Source: Bryoerythrophyllum caledonicum
Taxonomy: Eukaryota > Streptophyta > Bryopsida > Pottiales > Pottiaceae
DNA: 64,000 bases
Direction of reading: 5' to 3'
Assembly (NCBI GenBank): GCA_963971425.1
Contig: OZ020516.1
Coordinates: 1,178,001-1,242,000 of the forward strand
The notes beneath the pieces were generated by a model. It had not been told where the DNA came from, ran no database searches, and saw nothing but the letters and a program-made list of their open reading frames with translations. This document shows, piece by piece, positions 44,212-57,321 of this stretch (its first letter is position 1; each line of letters starts with the position of its first letter). The position numbers were made by a program, and so were the translations under genes.

Positions 44212-46802
44212 TGTGAGTGACCAAAAGGGGCCCTCACTCTATTTCTTCATTTTTCCCAAGTTCTTGATAGAATTAACCAAATTTTAGTTAAATTGGTGGA
44301 CAACCCATCAATTAGAGTCAAATTCCTAGATTAATAGGCCTAGTGCCATGATGTGACACTAAGTTTCCTATTTTTTCCTCCTCCCTACTAATATGCGGGA
44401 AAGCGTAGTGGAAGTGAAATGGAAATGAAGAAAAAGATAAAAAAAATAAAAATAAAGTCCTTGGAAAATGACTAAAATTTGAGGAATGGGTCAAAAAATA
44501 TGAAAAAAAATTGGAAGAGTGTCTCCTAGCAGGTAGAAGTAGTGGTAAAATTTCTAGAATTTTCCGAGTTGAATTGCTATTTTATTCTAGGGTTTGACTA
44601 GTGGATCGGCGGGTTGACCGTTCGGGAAAAGTACTTAGGAAACTTCAAAAATGCTAAGAAAATTTAGGTAGACTAATTAGGGTGCTAGGAGTCCAGATGT
44701 GTGGTTAGTTTTTGAATTTATAGGTAAATTGCAAATCATCAGTAGATAGTAGTAGATCTAGTGTAATAGTCTTTAAAAGATCAAAAGAAAAAGAAAAAGG
44801 AAAAGAGAAAAGAAAAAGAAAGTGGTTGGAGGTGCTTCTCCATGCACATGCCACATGACAATTCTTGCCACCATGGATTTCATTTTAGGGGGGCTTGTCA
44901 GGAGCAAAGCGGCGAGTTAATACTCGTGATAAACTTAAAACATGCAAAAACGGTTGTAAGTAGCCAATCCTGCACTTTTGTGAGAGGTCATGGGCTGCCT
45001 CATTAAAAATAATCCAGTCTTGTCGGGGAAGGAAAAGAAAAGACAGAGGAAAAAAAAAAAAAAAAAAAAAACAACCAGGCGGAATCCCTAGCGAAGCGAG
45101 CTGGAGCTCTCGGTTTGTGTGTCTTGTTATTTTTTGGGAGTGCGCCGCGATCGGCGTGGGCGAGGGGCTCCTACGAGCGAGGGAGCTGGAGGATCGGAGG
45201 CTGGGAGACTGTGTGCCGGGAGCTGTTTCGGGCGAGTGCGCACCTGAGCGTGCGAAGAGAGAGTCGTTTCTTCGGGCGCACCTGTGTGTGCGAGGGTGCG
45301 TGGGCAAGAGGCTACTTGCGCACGAGCATGTGGCGTGCGGTTGCCGGCGCGGCGCAGTAAGGAGGAGGTGGTGCGAACTGGTAGGATCCGGGAGGAGAGC
45401 GCGCTGGAGTGCGCGAAGGAACTCGGCGAGGGTTGTGTTTTTTCTGGGAGACTCTGTTTTTTTTTTCTTTTTTTTTAGAGCCGTTGTCTTGGCGAGAGCA
45501 CACCTGAGTGCGCGGGAGAGCTGGCACGAGCTGGAATTCGGCGTTGGAGTGCTGCAGAGAGTGCGCACCTGTATGCACGAGGTGTGAGGTGCGGTTTTTA
45601 TTTTTTATTTTCTTTGTTCTTGTGTGTGCGAGAGCTGTCTCTGAGGGAGCTGTTCCGGGAAAGTGCGCCTTGTGCAGCAAAGGCGGAGCGGAAGAGTGCG
45701 CGGCAGTTGGTGATCGGAGGGTGAGAGTGCATCGGTGCATAAGACGGCGCAGAAGCGCTGCGCGTGTGAGTACGCACGTAGGGGGAACTGTTTTGTGGAT
45801 CACGAGGTGCTGCGGCAGTCTGAAGGCAACTGGGTGGAGTGCGGAGTGAGTGCCGGCGTTTATAAACGCCTCTGACCACAGGTGGTGTGTTCGGGTGAAT
45901 GTCTGTGCGAGAAGATCAAAAGCCTGTGCGCGCGGTGCTATCCGGAGAGGAGGTGCTAGAGAGCTGCGAGGGCAAGGTGCTGTGCGAGTGTTTAAATTTT
46001 GGTGGCCGAATCTCATGCGGAAGCGCTGGTAAATTTTTGCCAGAATTAGGTATTTGACCACAAAGTTCCACCAAAGCTGAACCGGTCCACAGCCCATTGA
46101 TTCTACTTTGTATGCATAAGTTCGTCTTTGGAATCATAATGATGTGTTGCGATCGTTGGTGCATAAAAATTGCTTGTGATGGTGGTTTCTATGTCCTCGG
46201 CCTGCTGATTTCGGTTCTAAGTGGTCTATTCAAGTTGGAATAGAGCTGCTGGTCATTTTAATAGGAAATTATTTTGGATTCAGAGTCCCGAATCAAAAGA
46301 TAAAGGCTGCCGAAGTTGCTGCTACAAAACAGGATCTGGATCAGGCCTGATCAGCCGACCTAAACTCGAAAAAAAATAATTAAAAATATAAAAATATAAA
46401 AATATAAAAATATACAAATATACAAATATACAAATATAAAAATATAAAAATATAAAAATTAAAAAATATAAAACAAACAAAAAAAAATTAAAAAAATTAA
46501 TAATCATAATAAATAATAACCATAATAATCACATAACAAATAATTAAATAATTACTTATACCTAATTAATTTATCTAGAGTTAAGTGTTTAAATTCCAAG
46601 AAAAGGTTAATCGAGTCCACTTAACTGGGTGAAATTAATAGTACTATTAAAATTCTAAATATATAAATAGATATGTCAAAGATCCAAATCCAGTAAAATT
46701 AGAATTTATAGTTAAGCATAAGGAATGGTTTAAGTGGTGTAACAATAGGACCTTGTAGGTTTAAAAATTGATTCTCTTAGGGGGTCTATTTTTGGGCTTA
46801 CA
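44212..46802 (+). repeat. Gypsy 2 5' LTR
   Basis: 2591 bp, with a poly-A tract (45050-45070), a GC-rich GTGCGC-containing centre and an AT-rich AAATATAAAAATATA run (46380-46460). Long reading frames inside are chance products of this composition. Confidence 0.95.
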
Positions 46803-46805
46803 TTT

Positions 46806-46824
46806 GGTGCGTCTGCCAGGAGGA
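46806..46824 (+). promoter_or_regulatory. Gypsy 2 primer-binding site
   Basis: TGGTGCGTCTGCCAGGAGG two to three bases after the LTR, one base different from Gypsy 1. Confidence 0.6.
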
Positions 46825-47848
46825 GCTTTTTGTTTGGTTTGTTGCTTGGAAGGTGTTTGTCTTGCAGTTGGATTGTTGAGTTAAGGGTTCTGAATTGTCT
46901 ATTTCTGACCTAGAGTGTGAGTTGAGTGGTGTTTGGTCTCATGTGGGAGGTGGAGTGCGCTATTGCTTGAGGTAAGTTGCTGAACCTACTTTTGTGCATG
47001 TATTCTTGTATGAGGTGTTTTGTTCAAGTTGTAATGGAGGTGGGGAGTTAGAAGGGTGTGTGGAATTCCCGACCTCCTAACACAAGCACATTGTGTTAGG
47101 CGGATCACCTTCTAACTTTTGTGCTTTGGTTGAGTAAGGGGGCTTAGGGGTGAAAGGTTGAGGCCTTCCCACGATTGCTTGAAAGTAATCAGTGAGCTTC
47201 TAAGCCAAAGAGGGAAGGTACATGTGCCCGGGCATGGGACAAGGGTGCCCTTCCCTTCCCCCCCGAACTTGATCTACCACCAAGATAAGAGCAACTTGCG
47301 TGCTATCAATAGCCTTGTATGTGGAATGGGATGAATGTTGCATATATGGAATGGTATGCATGTTGAAGGGGTCGTGAGGAAGGAGTACGGCATAAGGTGA
47401 GTATACGAACCTTCCTCACTACACCAAACGCTACACTAGACACTTAGATTCGGTTAGGGATCGAACGGGGAAGGTGAATTTGCAGCCAGGTACGTTCTCC
47501 CCTTCTTAATGAATTAGATATGATGAACCAATGAAGGATTTTTTTGTACATCTTGGTGTCGTTTCTCTTAAGTTGGTGATGCCGTCCCTTGGAGGGAAAT
47601 GGGGGATACCTTGATACCGAGGAGAACTCTCCAAGTAGGTGGTCAGCCCAACTAAGAGTCTGTATCGTATGGGGCATAGTGGGTATACCTCGTCTGGAGG
47701 TTAGCCCTACATGTAACCTTCTGTTTTGTTTACTTCCCAACATGGGGGAGTTTGGGAGAAACTCGAGATTATCTTAAGTCAACTAATTGTTTCCATGAAT
47801 TGTCTTCACATAGGTCTAGAAAACTAAAAACGGTAACTTAATCGTTAG
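46825..47848 (+). other. Gypsy 2 5' leader
   Basis: No coding signal. Contains a stretch (about 47050-47290) related in inverted position to the leader of Gypsy 1. Confidence 0.55.
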
Positions 47849-50800
47849 ATGAGCCCTGTGACTCAATCCGGAAGATATTATAGTCTGCTTTCCCTTCCCC
47901 CGATCTCTACTACGCCAACTTCATTTCCCAATCCTAAGACACTAAAAAGAGGTCCTAGATCAGGAACCAATTTGGGAAGCCCTAAAAACCTTAGAACCAT
48001 TGGGGAATCGAGCTTTAAGTTTTCTTCCTCTTCTTACTCCTCTCCTCCTAGTCGTGTTGACATGGAAGATCCAATTGTCAACCCACCTCTAAATCCCTTG
48101 GTTCAACTAAAGGGTTTGCCTATTGTAGTTCCTGAAGGGCTGCAAGCTGCCCCTATGCCCCCAAACCTTCATAGTTTCAAAGGAACTAGGGATGAGGATC
48201 CCTCGATGCATGTGGAGCGGTTTATAGAGTTATTGACGACGTGTTTGATAACCGACAACCGTTACTACTTGGTGTGGTTTCCAACCACACTCAAGGAATC
48301 GGCTTATGAATGGTACCGCAATCATGCGGCATCCACCTTCCGTGATTGGAATGGCCTCATGAGGGCATTCTTGGAACAATACAGACCCGAAGTAGGCTAG
48401 AGTGCAGCCTTGACGGCCTTGGCAAACTTTAGGCAAGGGAAGGATGAAGATATTTCATCCTACATTCGTAGGTTTGAGCAAGTTGTCACCCGGTTCGTGG
48501 GTGATTTGCTCACAGATGATACTTTGAGACATTTTTTCCTTCAAGGGTTTTATCTAGAGAAAACGTTACGGGAAATTCTCCAGACAAGGCCCACCACCTT
48601 AGAGGAAGCTAAAGAGGCAGCTAGGACCGTGGCAGCGGTGGCAATAGAACACGAGAAACTATGGAGGAAAGAGAATGAGAGCATTCCTAGCTTTATTCCC
48701 ATCCATGCCCGGGAGAAGTCTGACTTAGTTGAATCTCAACCTGGCCCAACAGTGTATTCTCCACCGGTAGTGAATACCATTCCTCTTAATGTCAGGCCAC
48801 CCATTCCTCTACCCGCTCTTACATATGGACCCACTTGGCGTCACGAGATGAAGAAGGAGATCCACGACGCTCAGCAGGGGTTCCAAGACCAACTCCAACA
48901 ACAATTGAGGGCAATGACAGATCAGATGGCTCTTCTACTCAGGAACCAAAATCCTAATGCCCCACCTCCTCAGATAGAGTCAGGTAGACATTCTTCTGGT
49001 ATGTGGTGCACTTCATGCGGCGAGAATGGTCACACCATGCAGTTTTGTACCACCTTCCCACACCATTCAAACGTCTACCAACCCCCACACGGGAATCAAC
49101 AACTTAACCGTGGTCAAGGTCCGAGGCCCCAGCCTCGTTGGGAGATCTGTCAGTCTTGTGGAAGAAGACATCCACCTGGGAGTTGTTGGTTGGAGAATGG
49201 GGTAGTGTGTGGGAATTGCGGTGGTAATCATCCCACAATTAGATGTAGGGAGAAGGACAAAGTCATTCCTATGAGGCCAATGAAAGGGAATTTTGCCCAA
49301 CAAACCATGGATAACCAGAGAGGGGCTCGAAACCCTTCGAATGACAATAGTCTCCATCCTCCCAACATGTACTATGATTATAATAATCATCGTCAAAACC
49401 ACCAACCTCCTCAAGGCTTGCAAACCCAACAAGGTTTTGTGCCCTTTGGCCAGAACCAAGCGTCTAACCAAGATGCTCAATTTGCATCTCCTTCTTCTTC
49501 ATCTCCCTCTACCACTGTCACGTTAACAGAATTGGGGTCTCATGGAGCTCCCCAAAGTTCTACTTCTTCCCAATCTCATTTCGTATCGCATGAACCTGTC
49601 ATTCCACATCAAGTGGCTCACCTTTCGCTTCCCGCTAATGCGGTGATGACACGAGCTCAAAGGGCCAACCAACCCTTCGTAGCTCAGGAATCAGAGGGTA
49701 GCTTCGAGGACTCAGCACACTTATTAGAACTCAATGATGTAGTTCATGAAGCCGTGAAGTCCACAAGGAAGGCCAACCAGAAGGTGCCTCCAATGAATCT
49801 GTTGATGTTAGATTCCACCCCTTCTGAAGGAGGTGAAAAACCCCCGAATCCCCACACACCCGAGCCAACCTGGGAGGGTCCAACAATTCCCATTCAAGAA
49901 ATGGGAATTAAAAACCCTTCATCCACCTCCACTTTTAGACCATATGATCTTTGGGAGGACTTGAATAGGTTGAACGCCAACATTACCATTGCCCAACTCA
50001 TCCACTTGGCTCCCTTGGTACGAAAGGAGTTGAAGAAGAAGATTCCACTAGCCAAAAAGGTGAAGCTCAAGGCCAATCTAGCTGCTAGAGTGAGCTCTTT
50101 TAGAAAGCCTTCTAAAAAGGCATTTGAGGTTCGTGCGGTAGAAATTGAAGCCACTACAGTGGATAAGGTGTTGCCTAAAGTGTTGGTGGATGGTGGTAGT
50201 GGTGTAAACATCATGCCCCTTCACACCATGGAACAATTAGGGCTAGATATCACAGAGCCCTCACCTTATGTGATCAACATGGCCAACCAGATTCCAGAAG
50301 CACCAATAGGCCAAATTTCTGGGTGCAAGATGAACACAGGAGGGGAGGACTACACGGTCACCTTCCAAGTGCTTCGAATGCACTCGAATAAAAATTCCTT
50401 CCCCTTGCTTCTAGGAAGAGCGTGGTTAAGGGCAGCCAATGCTAATGTAGATTGGAGTGGTGAAAAACCTCACATCACCTATGGTATGGGGTCGAATCTA
50501 ACCAAGGTTTATATTCAACCTAGCTTCCCTAAGACCGTAGGATCTTCTAGCTCATCCTCAGAGGATGAAGACCATGTGCCACGCGGAGCTAGAAAGACAA
50601 TCAAGGGGGTCAAGTTCGCGCTTTCAGAAGTAACAAAAACCACCACTCCTTCCCCATAGAGTTGCTTGGGGCCTAGCCTATACGAATGGGAGGACGATGG
50701 AGAATTCTCTACTTGGTTGGCTGAGCACTTGCACACTGAGTCTGAGCAATCCATGGATACGTTTTTCATGGAAGAACTTAGTGGTGATCCTCTCAAGGAC

Positions 50801-53800
50801 ATTGACTTAGCCATTCTCGTAGACGACCTACGTTACGAGGATGTTTGTGGTGTCACCTTAGATGGCACACAATTGTCCAATGTAGATCCTATCTTGGATG
50901 AAGAAGTTCTCATTTCTCCATTGCATTTCAAATCCACTTCATCAGGAATACAAGTGGGGAGTGATCTACCCATCTATCCACCAATCCCCCATGACTGGTA
51001 CAAGGGGCCAACGGAACAACCACATGCGAGTCCAAAAGATTGGCAAGAAATAGATGTATCGTTTGAGGGAGAAGAACCGCGAATGATAAAGGTTGGGAGC
51101 CAACTCACAAAGGAAGAATTAGAGCCCTATAGAGCCCTAGTCATGGAGTATCGCGATGAGTTTGCATGGTCTTATAGGGAACTCAAGGGCATCCCTCCAA
51201 AAGTGGTGCAACATCAAATTCCCTTAATTCCAGGCTCAGTGGCCATTCGCCAAAAAGAGCACCGAATAAATCCACAACTCCAACTTATAGTTTAGGCGGA
51301 GTTGGAGAAACTCCTTCAGGCTGGATTTATCCGCCCAGTAGAGATTACCGACTGGGTTTTCTCCATGGTGATAGTCAAGAAAAAAAATGGGAGGTTGAAA
51401 GTTTGTATTGACTATCGCAAACTTAACCAAGCCACGCAAAAGGACCACTTCCCTCTTCCTTTCATTAACACCATTTTGGAAGAAGTGGCTGGTCATGAAC
51501 TTTACACCTTCATGGATGGTTATTCTGGTTATAACCAAATATCCATACACCCCGATGACTACCACAAAACGGCCTTTACCACTCCTTGGGGCACCTTTAT
51601 CTATGTAGTCATGCCATTTGGATTGTGCAATGCACCATCCGCCTTCCAACGGGCTATCACCCATGCCTTTTCTGATCTCTTACACACATCTATGACAGTG
51701 TTTATAGATGATTTTAGTACCCAATCATCAATTGAGGAACATTTGGCATGTGTTCGAGGAAGCTTCGAGCGGTGTAGAAGGACGGGCATCGCCCTTAATC
51801 CAGACAAGATCTTTTTATCCGTTGAGAGGGGTGTCTTGCTGGGCTATGTGGTCTCCAAAGAGGGTAGGGAACCAGATCCAGAGAAGGTCAAGGTGATAGT
51901 TGAATAGCCTCCACCCACAGATGTTAAAGGAGTCCAAAGGACTCTTAGTCACATAAAATGGTATCGGGAATTAATTCCCGATTATGCGACAATTTTGTTA
52001 CCCATTAATCGGTTGCAACAAAAGGCAATAAAGTTTGAATGGACTCCAGAGTGCCAAGGGGCATTTGATATCCTTAAAACCTAGCTTAGCACCTTTCCAG
52101 TGTTAAAACCTCCAAACTGGAACTTGCCGTTCCATGTTTATTGCGATGCCTCCTCTATAGCCGTAGGGAGTGCATTATGCCAACCAACTGGTGAGAAGGA
52201 GAAGGACTACCCCGTGGCCTTTGCTAGTCGCCAGTTAAACCCGGCAAAAAAAAATTACACCACCACGGAACGGGAATGTCTAGCCATGGTGTTCTCTTTG
52301 AAGAAATTTCGCCACTATCTATTACTCAATCGGGTGGTCTTCTTCGTAGACCACATGGCCATCAAATACTTGGTGAACAAAGCCGACCTTAGCGGTAGGA
52401 TTGCTCGATGGGTACTACTCTTGGAGGAGTTTGATTCTACCGTGCAATATAAACCGGGTAGGAAGCACTTGTAAGCAGATCACCTAACTAGACTATCGGG
52501 AGATCCAATTACCACACCCATCGATGATTGCTTGGTAGATGAGAACCTCTTCCTGGTCTCTTCTTCTCCTATTTGGTACCAAAACATTACGGAGTTCCTC
52601 AAAACCCAACAAATGCCAGACAACTTGGGAAAAAATGATCGTCGAAAGGTGCGCATCAATAGCCGCCACTTCGCTCTTGTAGGTGGCCGTCTCTACCGCC
52701 GAGGTATTGATGGCATTTTGCGGAGGTGTGTAGAAGCCACTGAGATTCCAACTATTCTGGCTTCTTGCCATGATAGTGCATGCGGGGGGCATTTTTCTGG
52801 TACCTTAACAGGCCAGAAGGCCTTACGCGCTGGTTACTATTCGCCTACCATGTTTCGGGATGCCCACGATTACACTCAACGTTGCGATGCTTGTCAGCTT
52901 TATGCGAGAAATGATCTTCACATGGAGCTGCCCCTTCATGTCTCTCTTCCCCTTGTCCCATTCGAAAAGTGGGGAGTAGATTACATCGGACAGATTCATC
53001 TCCATTCGAGTAGAGGGATGAAGCACATAGTGGTGGCGACAGAGTATCTCACCAAATGGACAGAAGCCAAAGCAGTAAAATCAAATGATGCCAAAAGTGT
53101 TGCTACGTTTTTGTTTGAGCAAGTGATAACCCGGTTTGGATGCCCTAAAATCCTCATTAGTGATCGGGGCAAACATTTCCTCAATGAGGTGATCGAAGAC
53201 TTGACCGATCGGTTTCAAATTGACCACCGTAAAACCACACCCTACCACCTTCAAACAAACGGGCACACTGAAAGGGTCAATCAAACCTTGGCCACGATCC
53301 TGAGGAAAACGGTCGTAGACTCAAAGAGAGATTGGGATGTTAAACTCCCCGCTGCGTTGTGGGCTTACCGAACAACGTACATAGTGACCACCCAAGCCAC
53401 TCCGTTTGCACTAGTCTATGGTGTAGAGGTTGTACTTCCCATAGAGTTTGAAGTGCCATCACTTCGAATAGCGATAGACACTCGATTGACCACCAAGCAG
53501 TCCTTGATCCATCGATTGGAACGGTTGGAGAAATTAGACGAGGATCGTAGACTGAGCGCACAACACATTGAGGTTGTCCAGAGGCGCCGAAAAATTGCGT
53601 TTGATAAACGCCACAAGAAGCGAACATTGTTGCTAGGAATGTTGGTTTTGCTTCAAGATGCGAGAAGGCTAGAATTCCCTGGGAAGTTTGATGCGTTGTG
53701 GCTGGGTCCCTATCTCGTTACCAAGGTATTTCCTAACAACTCGGTCCAGCTCGAAACCCTGAATGGTGAATCATTTCCAACACGCACGGCTGGTAGTCGT

Positions 53801-53821
53801 TGCAAGGGATACCGAACATGA
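47849..53821 (+). pseudogene. Gypsy 2 gag-pol, one frame with six in-frame stops
   Basis: ATG 47849 to TGA 53819-53821, 1990 codons with no frameshift, broken by TAG at 48398, 50657, 51293, 51905 and 52082 and TAA at 52472. Order: gag domain (HVERFIELLTTCLI, YEWYRNHAA), CCHC knuckle CTSCGENGHTMQFC, second Cys/His cluster CGNCGGNHPTIRC, protease VLVDGGSGVNIMPL, RT (VCIDYRKLN, FMDGYSGYNQI, FIDDFS), RNase H (YCDASSIAVGS), integrase (CHDSACGGHF, CDACQLY, VDYIGQ, SDRGKHF, NGHTERVN). All catalytic residues are still visible, so the loss of function comes from the stops alone. Confidence 0.94.
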
Positions 53822-54459
53822 TAGAGTTGGATTCATTATCACTAGCCCACCTCACTTCGTGACAATTGGCCTCACAACAGGGAGGACATGACTCTCCTGA
53901 TTCAGCTAGTGCCTCTGACCACTAGTTGCAGCCGGTCATGTTTCTCTCATGGGTCAACCATACTAGTCTCAACACTGCACTAGAGACAAGTGTCTTCTTT
54001 TCTCCCACCTTCCTATCAAAAATAATTTTGACTCCTTGTTTTCCTTACCTTCCACGAAAATTGGAACTTCTATACCTCTGTAGTCCAAGTTCACTGCGAT
54101 GAAGGCGGAAGACGGTTTTGAAATCTTTTTTGGCTATAGCTTCAACCTAGGTCCGTCCAAGGCGAATGGGTTTAACTCAAAAATTGTGCCAGGCATCCAT
54201 TCTGCTAATTTTCCAAATCTTTCTAGTCAAATGTTGTTTCCATATTATCTATTTTTTTCTCATTTTTCCTCCCTTCTCCATTGTAATTTCCTAGCTTTTC
54301 TTCTATCCCATCACTTATTTCTAACTTCCTAGTTTTTATTCTTCCAAATTCCCTAAATGTCTTTCTACATCCTTTTCTTTTTTGCTCATGACCATGTGCC
54401 GGAGCGAGCAAGAGGTCTAGGTCCACTCTCCTCTCACGAGTCGGCCCAGATGGTCGCCA
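53822..54459 (+). other. Gypsy 2 3' untranslated region
   Basis: Pyrimidine-rich and gene-free. Ends CCCAGATGGTCGCCA just before the LTR, as in Gypsy 1. Confidence 0.6.
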
Positions 54460-57321
54460 TGTGAGAGTGACCAAAAGGGGGCCCTCACTCTATTTCTTCA
54501 TTTTTCCCAAGTTCTTGATAGAATTAACCAAATTTTAGTTAAATTGGTGGACAACCCATCTATTAGAGTCAAATTCTTAGATTAATAGGCCTAGTGCCAT
54601 GATGTGACACTAAGTTTCCTATTTTTTCCTCCTCCCTACTAATATGCGGGAAAGCGTAGTGGAAGTGAAATGGAAATGAAGAAAAAGATAAAAAAATAAA
54701 AATAAAGTCCTTGGAAAATGACTAAAATTTGAGGAATGGGTCAAAAAATATGAAAAAAAATTGGAAGAGTGTCTCCTAGCAGGTAGAAGTAGTGGTAAAA
54801 TTTCTAGAATTTTCCGAGTTGAATTGCTATTTTATTCTAGGGTTTGACTAGTGGATCGGCGGGTTGACCGTTCGGGAAAAGTACTTAGGAAACTTCAAAA
54901 ATGCTAAGAAAATTTAGGTAGACTAATTAGGGTGCTAGGAGTCCAGCTGTGTGGTTAGTTTTTGAATTTATAGGTAAATTGCAAATCATCAGTAGATAGT
55001 AGTAGATCTAGTGTAATAGTCTTTAAAAGATCAAAAGAAAAAGAAAAAGGAAAAGAGAAAAGAAAAAGAAAGTGGTTGGAGGTGCTTCTCCATGCACATG
55101 CCACATGACAATTCTTGCCACCATGGATTTCATTTTAGGGGGGCTTGTCAGGAGCAAAGCGGCGAGTTAATGCTCGTGATAAACTTAAAACATGCAAAAA
55201 CGGTTGTAAGTAGCCAATCCTGCACTTTTGTGAGAGGTCATGGGCTGCCTCATTAAAAATAATCCAGTCTTGTCGGGGAAGGAAAAGAAAAGACAGAGGA
55301 AAAAAAAAAAAAAAAAAAAAACAACCAGGCGGAATCCCAGCGAAGCGAGCTGGAGCTCTCGGTTTGTGTGTCTTGTTATTTTTTGGGAGTGCGCCGCGAT
55401 CGGCGTGGGCGAGGGGCTCCTACGAGCGAGGGAGCTGGAGGATCGGAGGCTGGGAGACTGTGTGCCGGGAGCTGTTTCGGGCGAGTGCGCACCTGAGCGT
55501 GCGAAGAGAGAGTCGTTTCTTCGGGCGAGTGCGCACCTGAGTGTGCGAAGAGAGAGTCGTTTCTTCGGGCGCACCTGTGTGTGCGAGGGTGCGTGGGCAA
55601 GAGGCTACTTGCGCACGAGCATGTGGCGTGCGGTTGCCGGCGCGGCGCAGTAAGGAGGAGGTGGTGCGAACTGGTAGGATCCGGGAGGAGAGCGCGCTGG
55701 AGTGCGCGAAGGAACTCGGCGAGGGTTGTGTTTTTTCTGGGAGACTCTGTTTTTTTTTTCTTTTTTTTTAGAGCCGTTGTCTTGGCGAGAGCACACCTGA
55801 GTGCGCGGGAGAGCTGGCACGAGCTGGAATTCGGCGTTGGAGTGCTGCAGAGAGTGCGCACCTGTATGCACGAGGTGTGAGGTGCGGTTTTTATTTTTTA
55901 TTTTCTTTGTTCTTGTGTGTGCGAGGGCTGTCTGTGAGGGAGCTATTCCGGGAAAGTGCGCCTTGTACAGCAAAGGCGGAGCGGAAGAGTGCGCGGCAGT
56001 TGGTGATCGGAGGGTGAGAGTGCATCGGTGCATAAGACGGCGCAGAAGCGCTGCGCGTGTGAGTACGCACGTAGGGGGAACTGTTTTGTGGATCACGAGG
56101 TGCTGCGGCAGTCTGAAGGCAGCTGGGTGGAGTGCGGAGTGAGTGCCGGCGTTTATAAACGCCTCTGACCACAGGTGGTGTGTTCGGGTGAATGTCTGTG
56201 CGAGAAGATCAAAAGCCTGTGCGCGCGGTGCTATCCGGAGAGGAGGTGCTAGCAGGGTTGTCTACATAGACGGACAGGGGCCTAAAGACAGCGGACGGAC
56301 GGACAGTCGTACAGTCGGACAGGACGGACAACACGTTTATCGGACAGATGCCTAGAATATTCTAGAGAATATGCCCCAACTCTATACAAATATTCCCGAA
56401 TATACCCGAATATGCCGGAATATTCTAGAATATTCTCTAACGGACGGACAACAACCTCTATCGGACAGACAGCCGGACAGACGGACACTACTGGACGGAC
56501 GGACGCCGGAACAACCCTGGGTGCTAGAGAGCTGCAGGGCAAGGTGCTGTGCGAGTGTTTAAATTTTGGTGGCCGAATCTCATGCGGAAGCGCTGGTAAA
56601 TTTTTGCCAGAATTAGGCATTTGACCACAAAGTTCCACCAAAGCTGAACCGGTCCACAGCCCATCGATTCTACTTTGTATGCATAAGTTCGTCTTTGGAA
56701 TCATAATGATGTGTTGCGATCGTTGGTGCATAAAAATTGCTTGTGATGGTGGTTTCTATGTCCTCGGCCTGCTGATTTCGGTTCTAAGTGGTCTATTCAA
56801 GTTGGAATTGAGCTGCTGGTCATTTTAATAGGAAATTATTTTGGATTCAGAGTCCCGAATCAAAAGATAAAGGCTGCCGAAGTTGCTGCTACAAAATAGG
56901 ATCTGGATCAGGCCTGATCAGCCGACCTAAACTCGAAAAAAAATAATTAAAAATATAAAAATATACAAATATACAAATATACAAATATAAAACAAACAAA
57001 AATAATTTTTAAAAAATAATAATCATAATAAATAATAACCATAATAATCAGATAACAAATAATTAAATAATTACTTATACCTAATTAATTTATCTAGAGT
57101 TAAGTGTTTAAATTCCAAGAAAAGGTTAATCGAGTCCACTTAACTGGGTGAAATTAATAGTACTATTAAAATTCTAAATATATAAATAGATATGTCAAAG
57201 ATCCAAATCCAATAAAATTAGAATTTATAGTTAAGCATAAGGAATGGTTTAAGTGGTGTAACAATAGGACCTTGTAGGTTTAAAAATTGATTCTCTCAGG
57301 GGGTCTATTTTTGGGCTGACA
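54460..57321 (+). repeat. Gypsy 2 3' LTR
   Basis: 2862 bp. Longer than its partner by the MITE (56253-56519) and by a 41-bp tandem duplication near 55500-55565; shorter in the AT-rich run. Confidence 0.95.
56253..56519 (-). mobile_element. hAT-type MITE, deletion derivative of the giant hAT
   Basis: 267 bp, perfect terminal repeats CAGGGTTGT...ACAACCCTG, 8-bp duplication GGTGCTAG (56245-56252, 56520-56527). The left 60 bases match the right end of the giant hAT, and the right 50 bases match its left end (reverse orientation). Between them are GGACGGAC units and a GAATATTC-rich centre. It can only move with a transposase supplied in trans. Confidence 0.95.

Larger units (their letters stand above)
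44212..57321 (+). mobile_element. Ty3/Gypsy element 2, complete, inserted in gene X
   Basis: 13,110 bp, duplication TCTAG (44207-44211, 57322-57326). LTRs 44212-46802 and 54460-57321 start TGTGAG and end GGCTTACA or GGCTGACA. Same primer-binding site as Gypsy 1 and the same gene order in one long frame, so the two belong to related families although their LTRs differ. LTR substitutions look below 1% by eye, apart from a 41-bp duplication and the MITE in the right LTR. Confidence 0.95.

Noticed and set aside
45115..46097. Several Cys/Arg/Ser-rich frames in two copies (also 55240-56172)
   Set aside because: They lie inside the GC-rich LTR of Gypsy 2 on both strands and have no domain.
22093..53821. 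Reassignment of UAG to glutamine
   Set aside because: PTH2 and Gypsy 1 are free of internal TAG, frameshifts also occur in several of the genes, and land plants use the standard code.
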